The translations under genes were made by a program, and so were the position numbers. Shown in pieces: positions 20,470 through 34,625 of a stretch of DNA of 64,000 nucleotides. The notes under the pieces were generated by a model. It searched no databases. It was not told the origin of the DNA and was given only the letters and a program-made list of their open reading frames with translations. Origin of the DNA: Schistocerca nitens (lineage: Eukaryota > Arthropoda > Insecta > Orthoptera > Acrididae); the NCBI RefSeq assembly GCF_023898315.1, contig NC_064614.1, forward strand, positions 704,678,720 through 704,742,719, given 5' to 3'. Every line of letters begins with the position of its first letter. The stretch's first letter is position 1.

Positions 20470-23400
20470 TTCCATGGAAGAGGTGAAAGACTCATTCTGC
20501 AAGAGATCTAATAAACTCTGAAAAAGTATTTCCTCTGCCATTTCGTTTTTCCTTGGAGGTGGTAGTCACATATGGTATAGCAAAATATCTCTATGGAGTT
20601 TAAGAAGTATGAGAGAGAGAGAGACTGGTGGCCACAGCATGACTGATTAATCAGTCTGGAAAAATCAGTCTTGTCACAGTTGCAGGAACATACATTCAGC
20701 TGCCTGCATGCTCGTGTGTGTACTTTTGCTCGAAAAAGAGCCAGAGCTCAAAAGCTAATGAATACCATTTTCTGTCATATGCCTGTGCGCCACACATCAA
20801 TCCAGTGCAGGAGGGTATTTCCCTTTCACTTGTTTTACGTTTTATTCAATCCAGGAATTTCCACATTATTGTTACAATTTGTTAGTATGTTTCAAAACAG
20901 TGTCAAGTTTCTTGTGCAATAAAATATTCATTCTAATGAGTCAAAGAAAGGGCCTACCTACAAGAATCAAAGAGAACAGTGCTACCATACTTAATTACGG
21001 TTATATCAATAACCAAGGCTATGTGCATACAAGCTTCCATTAACAAAAATCATAGAAGCTTCAAACAGAGCCAATAGCCAGAGCTATTATGGCCATAAGT
21101 TCATAACTGGACAGATATTGTGGGACTAAATGTGAGTTACACAGCTGTCTATCTTCAACAGTCACATCTGTAATGGCAGAATGAAGATTTATTTCCAATC
21201 ACAGTTTCAATATGGATTCATTTAAGTGTTAAAGTATGATAAAAGATTACTAAGCTGCAGGATACACCTTTTTCCTTTTAAACTGCAAATTCATTGTGAT
21301 TGAATTTGAGCTGGCCATTTCTAACATCAAGTCAAACAGAGTGGTTAGTGTTAATGAAATGTTTTTTATAATTGCACAGAACTTTTGCCAAATGGTTCCT
21401 AAACACGATGAACACGTGTATTACCTACTTGCACACCCCAAAGGCTTGGAGAACGATTAGTGTGGTCACTTTGTAGAAACAAAGAAAGGAATGAAATTAA
21501 CTAAACCATTTCCAATCTGTGTTATTGCTTTGCATGCTTTTAGGCCCATGAAGGACAGATGCTCCAATGAATCACAAATATTCTGGAAGAGAAATTAAAT
21601 AATCAGGAAACAGATTTCTGACCTGGAAAATCATGTACTTGCCAGATGCTAAACATGAAAAAACATAACGAAGACAGTTTTGTGTGAAAGAAGATCACTT
21701 GAGAACCCTTCACTAACATAACAGCCGAAAGCACAGGAAGCTACTGATTAACCTGTTTGATATGATGAGGATCACTATCTAACATCGTCAGTTGGCGTAG
21801 TCCTTTAGAGCAGAAGATTCTGTATCAGTCTCCAGTTCAAGTAATACAGGCAGAGGAAACACAATAATGGTTTACCACTAGGAAGAGTCTTGGTGCTAGC
21901 GAGCCACAGTGTGTACATGGTCAGCATGTGCTGCATCACATCAGGAAATTCATATATGACCCACTGACAATACATCATGGTAGTTCGAGGCTTCAGCTTT
22001 ACAGAGATCACAAATAAATTGATGCAAGCTCTGAATTTTTTCTCCCTGTACGATCAGACTAACTCCAAAGCCAGGTTTGCAATTTCCATTTCTCTAATGG
22101 AGAAGTGGGGTGGAATAATCCAGTTATCTAGGATCACACTCCGACATTCAAGCAGCGTAGCATCAACATCAATGCTAATGTCTGCTCTAGGAAAAACATA
22201 ATTATGTCCCTGACAGTTGCGAAATGCATTGCTGGACCAGGATTCCTGCAAATGTCTGTTGTGGTACTGTGTGTCTCTGCCAGTGAATAAGCTGTTCCAA
22301 TTATGGAGCATTTCCATTGAATGTGATGAAGGTGGACACTATAGTAAACAACTCAATGTAAATTTGATGGGATGCCTGAAATCAATTTCAGGGCTGAAGC
22401 AAAACTCATTACTGGGATTGCACCCACTCCAAAGCACAAAGACATTGAATTAAGTGTGGGGAAGACAAAGACAGAAGGCAGACTTCCCCAACCATCTCCC
22501 TCCATCTTGTGTGGATCATAGTAGATGCTAGTAGATGTTTATTAGAACTATCAGCTGGAAGAATGAAGGACTGAGCTAGAGAGCTTGGACATGGTTCCAA
22601 AAGAAGTGCCTACTGTTGGATGTGACCTCCCTTACCTACTGTGGCAGGAACTGAACACAACAAGGGTGTGAGTGCTGTGCTTCAATATAACCATTCAGAA
22701 GTTAGGTTTCTACACTGAAGAAGTGCACTTTCTCTGCCTGTGGTATGAGACCTGGGTCACTTGCTGCTGATGCACCTTCCAAGTACAAAGAACTGTTGAT
22801 AGTTAATGATAAGGATGTCAGCAGCAGAATTATGGAAAAAATTGTTTGAATGAATAAATAAATAAATTGCCCACTTTAAAGGGGGGTGGCTGACTCTTCA
22901 TTATTCCATTTTGAGAATTTTCTATATAATGATATGTCATTCACTTCTTGTTATAATATTATTGATGATATTCAGTGTCTGTCTGACATGTTGTTACAAT
23001 TTAAATATTTCAGTTATCTTGATAAAACTATCTGTAACTGCCATATCTATGAATTTAAGTATCTACTGTGTCATGACAATGAAATCAATTCTATTTTTTG
23101 TTTTTACTTACACAAGTATTTTAATATATGTAGGACATTAAATAATTTCCATTAACACAAAAATTGGAAGTGTGACTATTGTGTTTCAAAAAGTATTCAA
23201 ATTTATAAAATATGAAATGATTCTTGAGAAATTGATTGAAATGAGAGAAGAAAAAGAAACCTAGTGTACTGCTGAACACATGTTACATATATTATGATTA
23301 AGTCCACTGGTATTTATAACACACATTTTAGTGGCCTGCATATGCATCTACGACTTATTCTGAATTGTGTTTCATTGTTAGAAATTAATTTACTGATAAT

Positions 23401-26400
23401 CAACACTACAGGTTCATTCACAATAAACGTTTATCATCCTTCTTTCAACAGCACAATGAAGAAACCTGATGCAAATCACCTGTTCTTCTATTATGTCCTG
23501 CTCCATGATTATGAAATGATAATTCTCAGACTGCTCAGTTATGGAGTCGTGACGCTATGTACTTGATACTATGGTCAATTGCTGTTTCTTCACACCACAG
23601 TAGTAAATACTACTAGCTGTAGTATTTCTGCTGACATAGTGTTCTTTGTGCTTCACAATTTGATCTGTGGTAATGTACACATCTTTCTGCACTTTTTTCC
23701 TTTATTTGTCACCTGCTGTTTGGTAATTTTGCATGTATAATTGTACTACCTATAATACAACAGCTATAATCTGCCATTGTGGTATATCTCTGTGATCACG
23801 AATGTCCACTTTTTGTCAAATTGACCTCAGAGTTTACTGAAATGACTTTAAGCACATCCTCTTTCAAAAGCAATGTAACATTGCTTACAAAATGTTCTCC
23901 CATGTTTTTAACAGCTTTCTGTCATGAAAATTTATTGCATTTATGATACTTTTAGCTTCCAGTTAAATGCATTAGTTAGTCCAGAATACTAAATAGTTGT
24001 AATAGACAGTCAAATACAAGATCTTGAAGTTTTTTGCATGTGATTATTACATGAAAATTAGCACAATATTCAGTCCTTGACAGTTCTAGACATACATCCG
24101 GTGCTTGTGAATGCTGTGACACTTGATTAAAGCAATTCTTACCATGTTATCTTCTGTTTCTGCAGTGGAATTGCATTTTTCAAAAATTTGCTATGTTTTT
24201 CTAACTTAATTTGTTGATCATCATATACATTTTGGAATACTATTTAAGGAATTTATCAACTGACTCTTCTTTTTTTGTATAGAGATGAAAAATACATATC
24301 AACTTTGTTACACTGAAATGCAACAATCTTATAATATGCACAACAGTTGAAACAGCTTGCTGTTCGTCTGAAATGATTTTCTGCACATTAATGTAATCCA
24401 AACATCCATTCTGGTATCAATAAATATGCAACATGCTTTATGAAAGCTACACACGTATATAGTTCCTTAACCACAACTTTTTTGCACAATTGGTCTTGTA
24501 GCATGTATGAAACTTATGAAAGTTAGTTCACTGAGTTACACAACCACACTATCCTCTTGCTGTTGGTACTGATGGGTATTATTGCAACTGTTCCCTCAAC
24601 TTCTTCACATTATTTGTTGTAGTTATGTAAGTAAAACGGTTTGCAAAGGTGGTGTCTGTATCAGTTATTTGATAAGTATTCATTTCTCAACACTTTAATC
24701 ACTACAGATTAATGCGTCAGTGTACAAAAAGAGATCAGTACATGCCACCATAGCATGCATTTTAAGGTTGGTTGTTTACATTTCAGACAACAGAACTGCA
24801 CGATAAAATAGTTAAAGACCACCATTTCACAAACAAGAACAAATTTCACATATAATGACAATATAGGTGTCCAAGGCTTCCAAGTATTAGCATGAGAGAC
24901 ATGCACACTTCATCCTTGGCATACATAAGAAGTCAACCTCATTTGATCTCAAAGAAAGGCCAATGAATCACATCTATGTGTCACTGATAATTTTAAAATA
25001 TTTCTTCTTTACTGCATGTTAGCTTTTACCTCTTATTTCCATGTCCTTTCAGAAGTATGTAAGTTTCCTCTCCCTTTATAGCCTTTTCACTCATTTATCG
25101 ATTCTCTTTGGCAATGTTATTCTTTCCTTTGGGGTCCTGTCGTCTTAGTATAGACATTTCTGTGTCATCTTGCAGGTTCTCTATTTCATTTTCTCTCTTT
25201 AGCTGGAGTTTTACATTCTGTCTTTACCAACTCTTGCTTAAACTACTTGTCATTTATTTTTATTTGTTTACTTCCTTATCTTACGCTTCTGAATTGCAGT
25301 TTATGATTTTTAAAATGTGATGGTATTTTGATAACATTATTTCTGAATGGTGAAAATAAATGCACCAAATGTTCATTGCTGTATTCAGCAATAGCAGTAG
25401 AGATTATATCACACTTTTTGTCACTGACTAGATCTTACTTTCCTATCAGTCAATATTCATAAAAGCAAAAAGATGTCCATAACATTTTCAATTTTCTCTA
25501 TTGTCATGACATAATGAAAGCAGTAAATGCCTGTAATACATCCACTAGTTAAAATTAAATTAATCAATTAATTCATGATCAAATCAGTGCCCGCTGTTTC
25601 ACACCTTGTGATGCTTGTAGTTGATCTATGGTTTGGTTAAAAAGTTCAGTTAGATTAGGATCATCATTTTACTAATTATAACTGCTCCTCAAACATTTCT
25701 TAATGTTTTTTTCCTCCTTTTTGCCAGTGATGCACTGCAGTTTAGAATGAATCAATTCATTTTTTGTTTTATACTCAGATTTACTTCAATACATAATTCT
25801 TCTTTGACACTTATTATTATTTTGCTTGCAGATAATAATGAAAAGCACTACAGACAATAGCCTTTCTTGATAGTACAGGCTAACATTTACTGCTACGAAG
25901 AAAAAACCATAATCACAGTGTCTTTTAATGGATTTGGCATTTCTTATAAATATCCTGTATTATCCCACAAAAACTTGTATCACTTAAATTTCTGTCACCA
26001 AACATTCCAGACAGTATCTCCTAACAGAAGCAACATTACATGCCCAATCTTTACCATCTGTCTTTCCTCTATATGAACACTGCTACAAGAACAAGTCTGG
26101 AAATATTGGTTTTTAATTTTCTTCTCCTTTATTAAAGCACAATGTGGAACTTTTTTTCACTTATGGTACTGTATGAGCTACTATTCTAAACTAGTGGTTT
26201 ACACATGAACATCAGATTTTCCTCATTCTTAATATTTACACTTGATCAGTTTCTCACTTTAGACACTGCAGTTCCCCAAGAACATTTACATTGTTATTCT
26301 TGTAAAGCATAACTGACATTCTAAAATTACTTGTATTTCTTGCTACCCTTTCTTCCATTGAACACTACCTGGTAGGGCTAATCAGTGATTCCTCACTAAA

Positions 26401-28584
26401 AATAATGTTGCCAGATATTCTCTCATTCTATTACACATTGCTCCAAGTCTCAAGCTACTGCCATGTTTATGCCAGTTAATCAGCTACTGACACTAAATTA
26501 ACTTCAATAGACAACATGCACCTTGTTTTATCTACTGCACTTCAGGTGACAATACACGTTTTTGTATGTCTCATGTGACATTGTTTCTTCCCCAGAAATA
26601 AAATTTGACATGTAGTCTCTTCCACTCGTCATTTACTTGCTTGTTTCTTGCTTAAATGACAATTAATTACACTTTTTCTTGCATTAGTTGATCAAGGTTG
26701 TGTCTATTATTTACTTTATGATTTGCATTCTTACTTGGTTACTTACTAGAATGTTATCTTGGAAAATCAGTAAACAATTGTAGCTCACCCAAGATGCAAT
26801 TTCCTCATATTCTCCCTCTTTATTTGAAGACAAAATCAGTACCACCTTTTTGACTATGATAGCTGCCACCCACAAGTAGTCTTCAAGAGCCGCTGCTGAG
26901 AGATGCTGGTTCTCACAGGGAAGGTTTAAGATGAGACTTCTATGTCGACTTGTGACTATATCCAGCTACCACACAGAAGTTTTGATGCTTGGTACATCAG
27001 TGCACAACATTTCTAATAAATATAAACCTTAGTGATTCAGTAGCATACTTGTTAAAGATTAGGCACAAAATGCCACTATGTTGTCCAAAAAAAGTCACAA
27101 CTCGCTCAGATTTCCTCGCATTTGTCATTTTTTATCAACTTGTTGCAGTATTGTAGATCCACTTTGTAGATAAACGATCAGCATATTATGGGAAGGTCAC
27201 ACACACATCTAGTGCATGGGTGCTCATGGGGAAGATTTCAGATAAGACCGCTGTGCCAATTGTGTGACCAGCTATCACACAGTAGATTCAATGACCGATA
27301 CTGCTGAAGATTTTTACTCAGTGGATGATTGCTACATTTTAGATTCTTAGTGGTGGTGGAGCATGTTGAAGATGTTAAATTACCACAGCTGATAAGAGCA
27401 ATCACTTCAGATTGCCACACATTAACATAGTAATTACTGGGCTCCCAGTAAATCTTCACACAATACAAGACTGTCATGCTTCACTTTCTTATTTGTATTC
27501 CTGTCTTCATTCAATATGCAGTCAGTTTCTAAATGTCTCTCTAGTATTCAGGGACTACCTGATTCTGACATATAGCCCTTTAAGCTGGAATTCCTGGATA
27601 ACAGTTCACTGCTTAACTGTTTTATTCAGAGATAAATTCATCTGTTTAATCTTAAAAATCATTATGCACACTGTCCTATTAACCTAAACAGTAACAAAAC
27701 AAAATGAGTATTAACAATGCAACATCAACACTAACTGGACATATTGTTTCCAAGTGGGCAACACAAGGCTTCTGCAATTCATACACCCAGTGACCATAGT
27801 ATGATTGCAATATTTAGAGCCAAAAAGTGAACACGCATACATCAGTATATGTAATGTGCCAACAACAATTATTGCAATACTGTTGCGTCAGTTTGACACT
27901 GATATTCACGTTCTGTAGACTGGTGTTATTTAAACAGTTTATGCAAGCCTGTAATCCTTTACTTAATTCCTTAATTGTTTACTTAATTCCTATTACTTAA
28001 GAATCTAGTGACCAACGAAGTTTTTGTCTCTCTAGTTCTCTGCTGTATGTTCATTAAAATATGGTAACCCATCAGCAATAATTCCTTTAAACTTTTCAGA
28101 AATATTATATAAAACTGTTCTTCCCACAAAATTTATTCTGTGTATTATCATTTTTTACTTCTTACTCACTCCTTAGGTGGTGCATAATTTACAACTTAGT
28201 CAGGTTGCAGTAATCCTGCTTTCAGTGGAAACAAAATCATGACATTTTTTCGGATACAAATTATTCATTAATTGTCAGGAAAATGCAATAGTAAAGAACA
28301 TAACATGTTTAGAAGTCCTTATTGGCTATTGTTAAAGCTTCTAAACCATGCGAAAACAAATAATAGTAAAGTATACATTACATAGAAATAAATTAATCCA
28401 AAATTAAACTTCAACTACAATCAATCCTTTGCTAAAACAGAAGATAAGGCACCAGTGGACCAATAATTATGCAAACAGGTGATAATAACTATTGTCCTTT
28501 AATGTGTGACTACTGTACTATTGCTGCCTTTGAATCTGGTACCTAAATAATATTGTAACTGACAAATTTAATATTAACCATACT
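20470..28584. other. AT-rich region, no supported gene
   Basis: No family was recognised over these 8 kb. Minus-strand frames at 22317-22054 and 22011-21805 look mildly coding-like but carry no motif I know. A pair of diverged direct repeats lies at 26911-26984 and 27222-27295. If the host gene extends leftwards this is intron, but no further exon was found. Confidence 0.5.
26911..27295 (+). repeat. Diverged direct repeat pair, about 311 bp apart
   Basis: ctcacagggaaggtttaag ... ccagctaccacacag at 26912-26976 resembles ctcatggggaagatttcag ... ccagctatcacacag at 27223-27283 over about 70 bases. The source element is not recognised. Confidence 0.6.
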
Positions 28585-28693
28585 AGGAAAAGGACAGATC
28601 ACTACTCACCATGAAGATAACATGAGTTGCAAACAGGCACAATGAAAAGACTGTTACACATTTAGCTTTCAGCCAAAGCTTTCTCCATAAAGC

Positions 28694-28696
<3 letters not shown>

Positions 28697-28736
<40 letters not shown>
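28697..28736. repeat. (AC)20 microsatellite
   Basis: Uninterrupted AC dinucleotides inside the left arm of palindromic unit 2. Confidence 0.97.
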
Positions 28737-28738
<2 letters not shown>

Positions 28739-29235
28739 GACAAAAGCAGCAGTCTGGAGGGGGGCAGGGAAGGAGAAGCAGAGTACAGATGTGGAGAAGA
28801 GCACTGTCTGGTGGAGTGTGTATGCACTAGAAGGTGGCATAACAACACTGCCAGGTGCTAGGGGGGCAGAGATGGAGAGAAGCAGGGAAGGGGAAGATGG
28901 AAAGATGCATTGGCAGACGGTGGCACACAATGAGAGATAGGGGATGGAATAGGGATGAGGTGGTACTACAGAGGGGGCAGAAACTGTTGAACGGCAGGTC
29001 ATGGGAACAGTAGGTTATCACAAGTTGAACCCTTCACACAGCAGCTTTGCCCCCTCCATCCTATCACCCTCATTTGAATACTGCCCTCTGCCAACGCACT
29101 TGCCAATCTTTCCTGCTCCTTTCCTTCTCTGCCCCCACCTGTTACTTGCCCCACAGCCTCCTAATGCTGTATCTGGCAGTCTGGTCATGTCACCTTCTGG
29201 TTCCTGCATGCTCCACCAAACAGTGCTCTTTTCTT

Positions 29236-29258
29236 CCCCCCCCCCCCCCCCTCCCCCC
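29236..29258. repeat. Poly-C tract
   Basis: A run of 16 C, then T and six more C. Confidence 0.95.
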
Positions 29259-29545
29259 TCTCCCACCCAGATCCTGCTATACTTCCCTCTTTCCCACCCC
29301 ACTCCAGATTACCACTTTCATCCCACATGACAACTGCATTCCAGTCAGAAATGCAAGAGATAGCAGTCATGTGGGTTGAGCTTGCTTGTGTGAATGTGTT
29401 TGTGTTTACTTTTCTGAAAAACATGTTGGCCAAATCTAAATGTCTAACAGCCCTTATCTTGTGCCCATCTGCAACTCCACATATCATCTTTATGGTGAGT
29501 ACCAGTCTACTCTTTTCATAATATTGTTGATATTACAACCTGGAG

Positions 29546-30284
29546 TTTCCACGGTATAAATTTAATATTAAATTACTTCACAGAAAAAAAGTAAGAGGAG
29601 GGGGGGGGTGAGGGGGGGGGGAAACGTAATTTATAGATAGTGGCAGGTTTATTGATAGGAATGAAAGCGGACACATTTTTTAGCTTTGTTAACTATCTAT
29701 CAGGCTGTTGCTGTTTTATTTCACGTGGTTGTCATTTCATTTTGGATTATTTTTAAATAAAACCACAGCATATTTCTAATAAAATGTTTCAGCATTGTAT
29801 CATGTCATAGGCATTAAACCACAGAAAAAGTAACCAAGAATTAATGGACCAAACGTAGCATATGTACATCTGTGAGACCTCAATAGCAAAATGGAAATAC
29901 TAAGTACTTGTTCACAAACAAAAATGGGGAAAATTGGAAGTTAACAGATATTTATTATGAGAAACATGAAGCATAGCATGTGTATCGTGGGGAAAAGGGG
30001 GAAAAACTGCTGTAGATAAAATTATACACACATGTATACATAATGGAGTCAAAAGGAAATATCAATTTCAGAAAGTAAAAATTGACAAGAAGAGACAGAA
30101 AAGAATTCACTAAATAACACAAACAATCCAAACAGAGTTGTGATAAAAAGTAATAATTGAAGGAACAGACAGAAATAAGAAGGGAGGGAAAGGGGGAGGG
30201 AGGGGAAGGGGGAATGAGGGGAATAGAGAGGGGGGAGGGGGAGTAAGGGAGTTAGAGAGGGGGAAAAGGGAGAAGGGGGGAGGG

Positions 30285-30322
<38 letters not shown>

Positions 30323-32775
30323 TAGTGACACACACAAGGGAAAAACGGGATTGGACAATCAAGTCATAGAAAAGTTCTGGTTATGAGACACAGATGAGGT
30401 AGTGATAGAAGAGATGAGATTGAACTGCTCTACTTATTGTTGCATTTTGAGGTGCTGATGATAAAAACACACACACACAGAAGTCATGGGATGTGGTTTT
30501 GATGAAGAATCACTGGGCTTTGGACAAGTATCACAAAGTAAAAACAACAGAATCTAATTAATGCTCTAATAAACACAAAACGAGAAATTGGTTTCTCTGT
30601 CTTACTGATGAAGGGCTACTCTGAAAGCTTCAGAAAATTGTGTCAAATTGTAATTTTTTCTAAAAACTTTGATCTCCACTCAAAGCACGCTCCTTCAGTT
30701 TATATACACTGACGAACTGTCGCACCATTCGGTAAAAGTTTTTCTGCCACAAAATGTGATGCTCTCTTGTGAATCTTTTACATATCCTCAATTTATATTA
30801 CATAGTAAGACTCTCAGACCCATGATTAATACCTTAAATTAGTTTCAGGAGCTGTTAGCTACCTACTTCACAAACAAATTACGTTTCCTCTGGAATCTGC
30901 TTTCTCCACTACTTCCAAGTGTTCATTACTCCCTAAATCACTCCGGAAAAATACACTCCCATTTTAATGTTTTACAGTTTATTTAGATTCAGTGGAAGAT
31001 TGTAACAATGCAGCTGAATAATCCAATATGTTACTTTTGTCTGCGTCAAGGGTCGGCTGTCACTCGTCTCTGAGAGCTTTTTGCATTTTACTACACATCA
31101 TTATCTGAAAACAGCCTCATGATGTTGGCATTATTATTCAGCAGGTTGTTTAAAAGCTACCTTTACATTTGATAATTTCTTCTTGTTGAGAAGTAGGAAG
31201 TTCTCAATCCAATCAGAAAATTGATCAAATATTCAGTAAATTAACATTTTCTTCTCTAAAAGGTCTCAGTACATGAGCATAAAACAAATTTCATTATGTG
31301 ACAGCAGACCAGTGTTATCTGCAAACTCTTTCATCTCGTCATGCATGACCGAGTTGTTTTGCCAATAGTGAGCATTTTTTTACAAGCACAATAAGTCACT
31401 TTATATATGATTAACATATAACAATTTTCTTTCTTAACGTACCTTTATTCTTCTACTGTAGGTAGCTCACTATTGATAAAATTTTTGCTGTAACATCTCC
31501 CACTGTCACCTCCCTCCTTCATTTCAAATTTTCTACACTTTTTGCCCTTATTTTTCTCATGTCCCACTCCAACTCCGAAAGAAGCTTAGGATGAGGAATT
31601 ATAGTAGTGGGGAGTGCATCAAATGGTAGTGTGCATGTGATTTTCAGTGTACATCATGGTGTGGTCTGTAGAATGTTGGTCGCATCTAATATAGGAACAA
31701 TGTATACATTTCACATTCACTTTGGGGGGTAAGAGTTCCTGGTAACAAAATAATTTAGTGTTGGTGATCAAACTTTACACAAATAGTTCCTGCATTGAAA
31801 CTGATATCCTGCCTGATCTCACACAACGGCACTGTAAGAAAATGTGGCAGTTGTCATGGTTTTAATTCACAAATCCTCAAGACATTCTAAACAATTATCA
31901 AATGGAAATGAGAGTGTAAAAGTCTCTACTGAGATCTGCGAATGTATTTCTACAAAATAGAGATGATTGTACAAAGAAACAAAGACAAATGATTTTGAAA
32001 ATTTATGTCAAGACCTTTTTTATGTCTGCATAACAGATTTTACTGGCATAGGGTATAGTGCAAAGTAAACAAATAGAACTTCCAATGTTGGTCTCAGGGT
32101 AACCTTTAGGAATAAGCAGCTCATGGGCTCAAAGTGAGTGTGGTGTGCATTTTTAACTTTGGTGTGGTGGATACACACTTCTTTCAGGACAACAGTATTA
32201 CAGTAAACAGTAATCATTACTGGCAATGTTACAGAACTTTTTACAGCCACAGTTGGGTAAAATCCTCAATTATTATGATGATAATGCACAGTTTCATTGT
32301 AAAAAAGTCCCGCCTCATGAATAATATTCCCTATCTCTGACGGTCTTAACAAAGTGATAAAAGAAGAAGCTGTTGGTATTGCACCTCAAATGATTGTCAA
32401 GTTCATGAACAATACTGAGAAGCGCAACAACATTCAAGATTGCTACTCAAGTTCCTTTTTGCTCAAAATAAGCTACAGTAAAATGGCAACCTGTGTACTT
32501 TTATACATATATTTATTTTCCCTGAATTGCAAAGTGTCTTCTGTCACTCCCTGTAATAGAAACCACGTACATACTTTGAGGCCAGTACCAATTCAAGGCA
32601 TAGGGATGACAGAGGGAACTAAAGTGATGTAAATAATGAAGTGGTCACAGTAAACATGTTACTTTACAGTATATATTCTATAACAGTGTAATCTATCTTA
32701 CTGATGTACATATTTGTACCTGTCTTGGAGCACTTACAGAGATTTTACAGGATGTTCATCCAAATATAAATTGCT
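29546..32775. other. No gene seen; purine-rich tract and microsatellite
   Basis: Contains G-rich runs at 29598-29622, a long A/G-only-like stretch at 30176-30320 ending in (GA)n, and otherwise AT-rich DNA. Short open frames at 32020-32632 lack motifs. Confidence 0.55.
30176..30319 (+). repeat. Purine-rich tract ending in (GA)16
   Basis: Almost pure A/G over 140 bases, ending in uninterrupted GA repeats (about 30288-30319). Could form triplex DNA; that is inference. Confidence 0.9.
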
Positions 32776-32788
32776 GAGTCTCAAAAGT
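32776..32788. repeat. 13-bp target duplication of 5S-derived SINE, left
   Basis: gagtctcaaaagt, identical to 33118-33130. Confidence 0.92.
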
Positions 32789-33117
32789 GCCAATGGCTTC
32801 GCAACAGTGATAACACTAAAGTGTGAGATCACTGAAGTTAAGCACTGTCGGGCTGCATCAGCACCTGCATAGGCGACCGTCCTGTCTGGGGAGCGCTTTT
32901 GGCAAGTGGGGTGCCAAGCCCTTGTGAGGCAAACTGAGGAGCTGTTTGATTGAGAAGTAGCGAGTCTCATAAACTGAGATACGGCCAGGAGAGTGGTGTG
33001 ATGACCACACACCCCTACATAACTGCATCCAGTGACACCTATGGGCTGAGGATGACATAGCGGCTGGTCGGTACCCTTGGGCCTTCATGGCCTGTTTGGG
33101 CAGAGTTTAGTTTATTA
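32789..33117 (+). mobile_element. 5S rRNA-derived SINE
   Basis: The first about 110 bases resemble 5S rRNA: gatcactgaagttaagcac (about 32827-32845) corresponds to the 5S GATCACCGAAGTTAAGCA segment that forms the A-box of the internal promoter, and gcgaccgtcctgtctgggg (about 32874-32892) to the C-box region (GGGTGACCGCCTGGG). A 5S-unrelated body of about 210 bp follows, ending in a short A/T-rich tail. Perfect 13-bp duplications flank the unit exactly, showing RNA-mediated insertion. It is not a functional 5S gene because the sequence is diverged and fused to a foreign body. Confidence 0.9.
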
Positions 33118-33130
33118 GAGTCTCAAAAGT
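33118..33130. repeat. 13-bp target duplication of 5S-derived SINE, right
   Basis: Second copy of gagtctcaaaagt. Confidence 0.92.
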
Positions 33131-33386
33131 AAGGATCGATTGGTTAAAATTATGACTTCCTGTGGTGATCAGCTAGCATGTAAGCAGTAGCAGGCACAAA
33201 TCACGTGTGTGTGGGTAGCAACAGTTCATATGTTTATTGCATTTTTCTTGCATGACATTGATTTACAATGACTGCAAAAACAAACAATGCATATGGTTTC
33301 TCAGTGAGAAAAAGTATAACACAGTTGAATTATATTGTGAACTGTGTGAAAATTTTGGGTCTTCTGAAATGAGTGAAGAAGAAGAA

Positions 33387-33405
33387 GGGGGGGGGGGGGG
33401 GGGGG
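33387..33405 (+). repeat. Poly-G tract
   Basis: 19 consecutive G. Confidence 0.97.
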
Positions 33406-34625
33406 AAGACAAAAAAGAAAAAAAAAATCAGCATAATCAATGCGTTTCAGGAAGACACACAAATGTCAGTAATGAGGAGAGAAGGAACAAGAAGAAGAAA
33501 AGTATGTGAATAAAAGAGTACTGGAAAATCATCATTCTACAATGGATCAATTTGTACAGGTGTCCCAGGCAACACTGCATTGAATTGTCGAGAAACAGTG
33601 TACAAGATGAGTCCCAAAATTATGACAATTCCTCACAGAAAAGAATGGTGTCTGCATTTGGAATTTTGAAAAACATATCAGGGATGGAAAGTAATTTATT
33701 TTCTCACAAAGATCACTGGTAAGCATTTCTCTTACAGTGTTATGGAATCTACAAGGCTCACCTGAAAATAAAGGAAATAAAAGGTTAATATCAAAATACC
33801 TTCATTAGCTTTCAAAGTAATAACCATTAGTGACACCACATGCCAAACATCAGTTGTAAAGCTGTTAGAAACTGTTAGGAAACACTTCTTGTGATATCAC
33901 TCGAAGCACCTCGGGTCATGTGCAACATCTGCAAAGAATAAGCCTTTCAAGGCTCATTTAAGGAGGGGCAACAAACAGATGCCAAATTGGAAGAATAAGG
34001 AGGGTGCTGTAGAACAGTCACTTTGCATCATGCAAGAAAGTTGTCACTTTGCATCATGCGAGAAAGTTGAGCCTACAGATATTGTTGATATCCAACAACA
34101 TGCGAGCTCAGTGTTTCACATAGTTCTGCAAGAAGTGATTAGTGACAGTTTGCAACACCTTTACAACCTATATAGAAGTGTGTTGTAGACAACAGTAATT
34201 ACTTTGAAGGCCAGTAAATATATTTTCTATGCATTTATTTTCTGAGACCTTTCACCAAACTTTTCAGATGCACTTTGTATACAACTGTTCATTAAGTAGT
34301 GTCATTCAAACTCATCAAATATAAATAAGACCAAATGAACATCTGTCTGAGAAAGAATAGGAACTGTTTTGTGAGACTGAGAAGGTAGTGTTTGATTAAT
34401 TTAAATTTTTTGGAGCTATGGAAGATTTAAAGTAGGTAAACTACAATGAGATTAATTAAAAGAAAAATATGTTTAAAAATAGAAAGGGTCAAATACATTC
34501 TGGTTAAAATTCATATTATGTCCCCACAGTCCAAGCATGTATGGTCTCATAACCTTATACATCTGTGTATCTCTGATTATTCCTCTTCAAGAGGTTCCAA
34601 CTTCAGGGTGGCTACTCGAACTTGT

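Larger units (their letters stand above)
28585..29545. repeat. Large palindromic repeat unit 2
   Basis: The reverse complement of the left arm (28585-28990) matches the right arm (29040-29545) in order: the C/T-rich block, the cagtgctctt block, a microsatellite position, then a tail ending gcaactc...atcttcatggtgagta versus gcaactccacatatcatctttatggtgagta. Arms are about 400-500 bp and clearly diverged. An (AC)20 array sits in the left arm. No protein is encoded. Confidence 0.75.

Noticed and set aside
22054..22317. Minus-strand open frame of 87 residues with IREMEIANLALELV
   Set aside because: No recognised motif, no splice support, broken on both sides. Kept only as a remark in the region note.
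28583..29002. Long minus-strand open frame rich in Pro/Ser and Cys-Val repeats
   Set aside because: Translation of the palindromic repeat and AC microsatellite; no coding motif.
30049..30333. Ser/Leu/Pro-rich minus-strand open frame
   Set aside because: Complement of the purine-rich tract and (GA)n; low complexity.
32858..33088. Minus-strand open frames around 32.7-33.1 kb
   Set aside because: Antisense of the 5S-derived SINE.
33979..34188. Possible mariner transposase C-terminus
   Set aside because: Only a weak resemblance in the last 15 residues; no catalytic motif or terminal repeats found.
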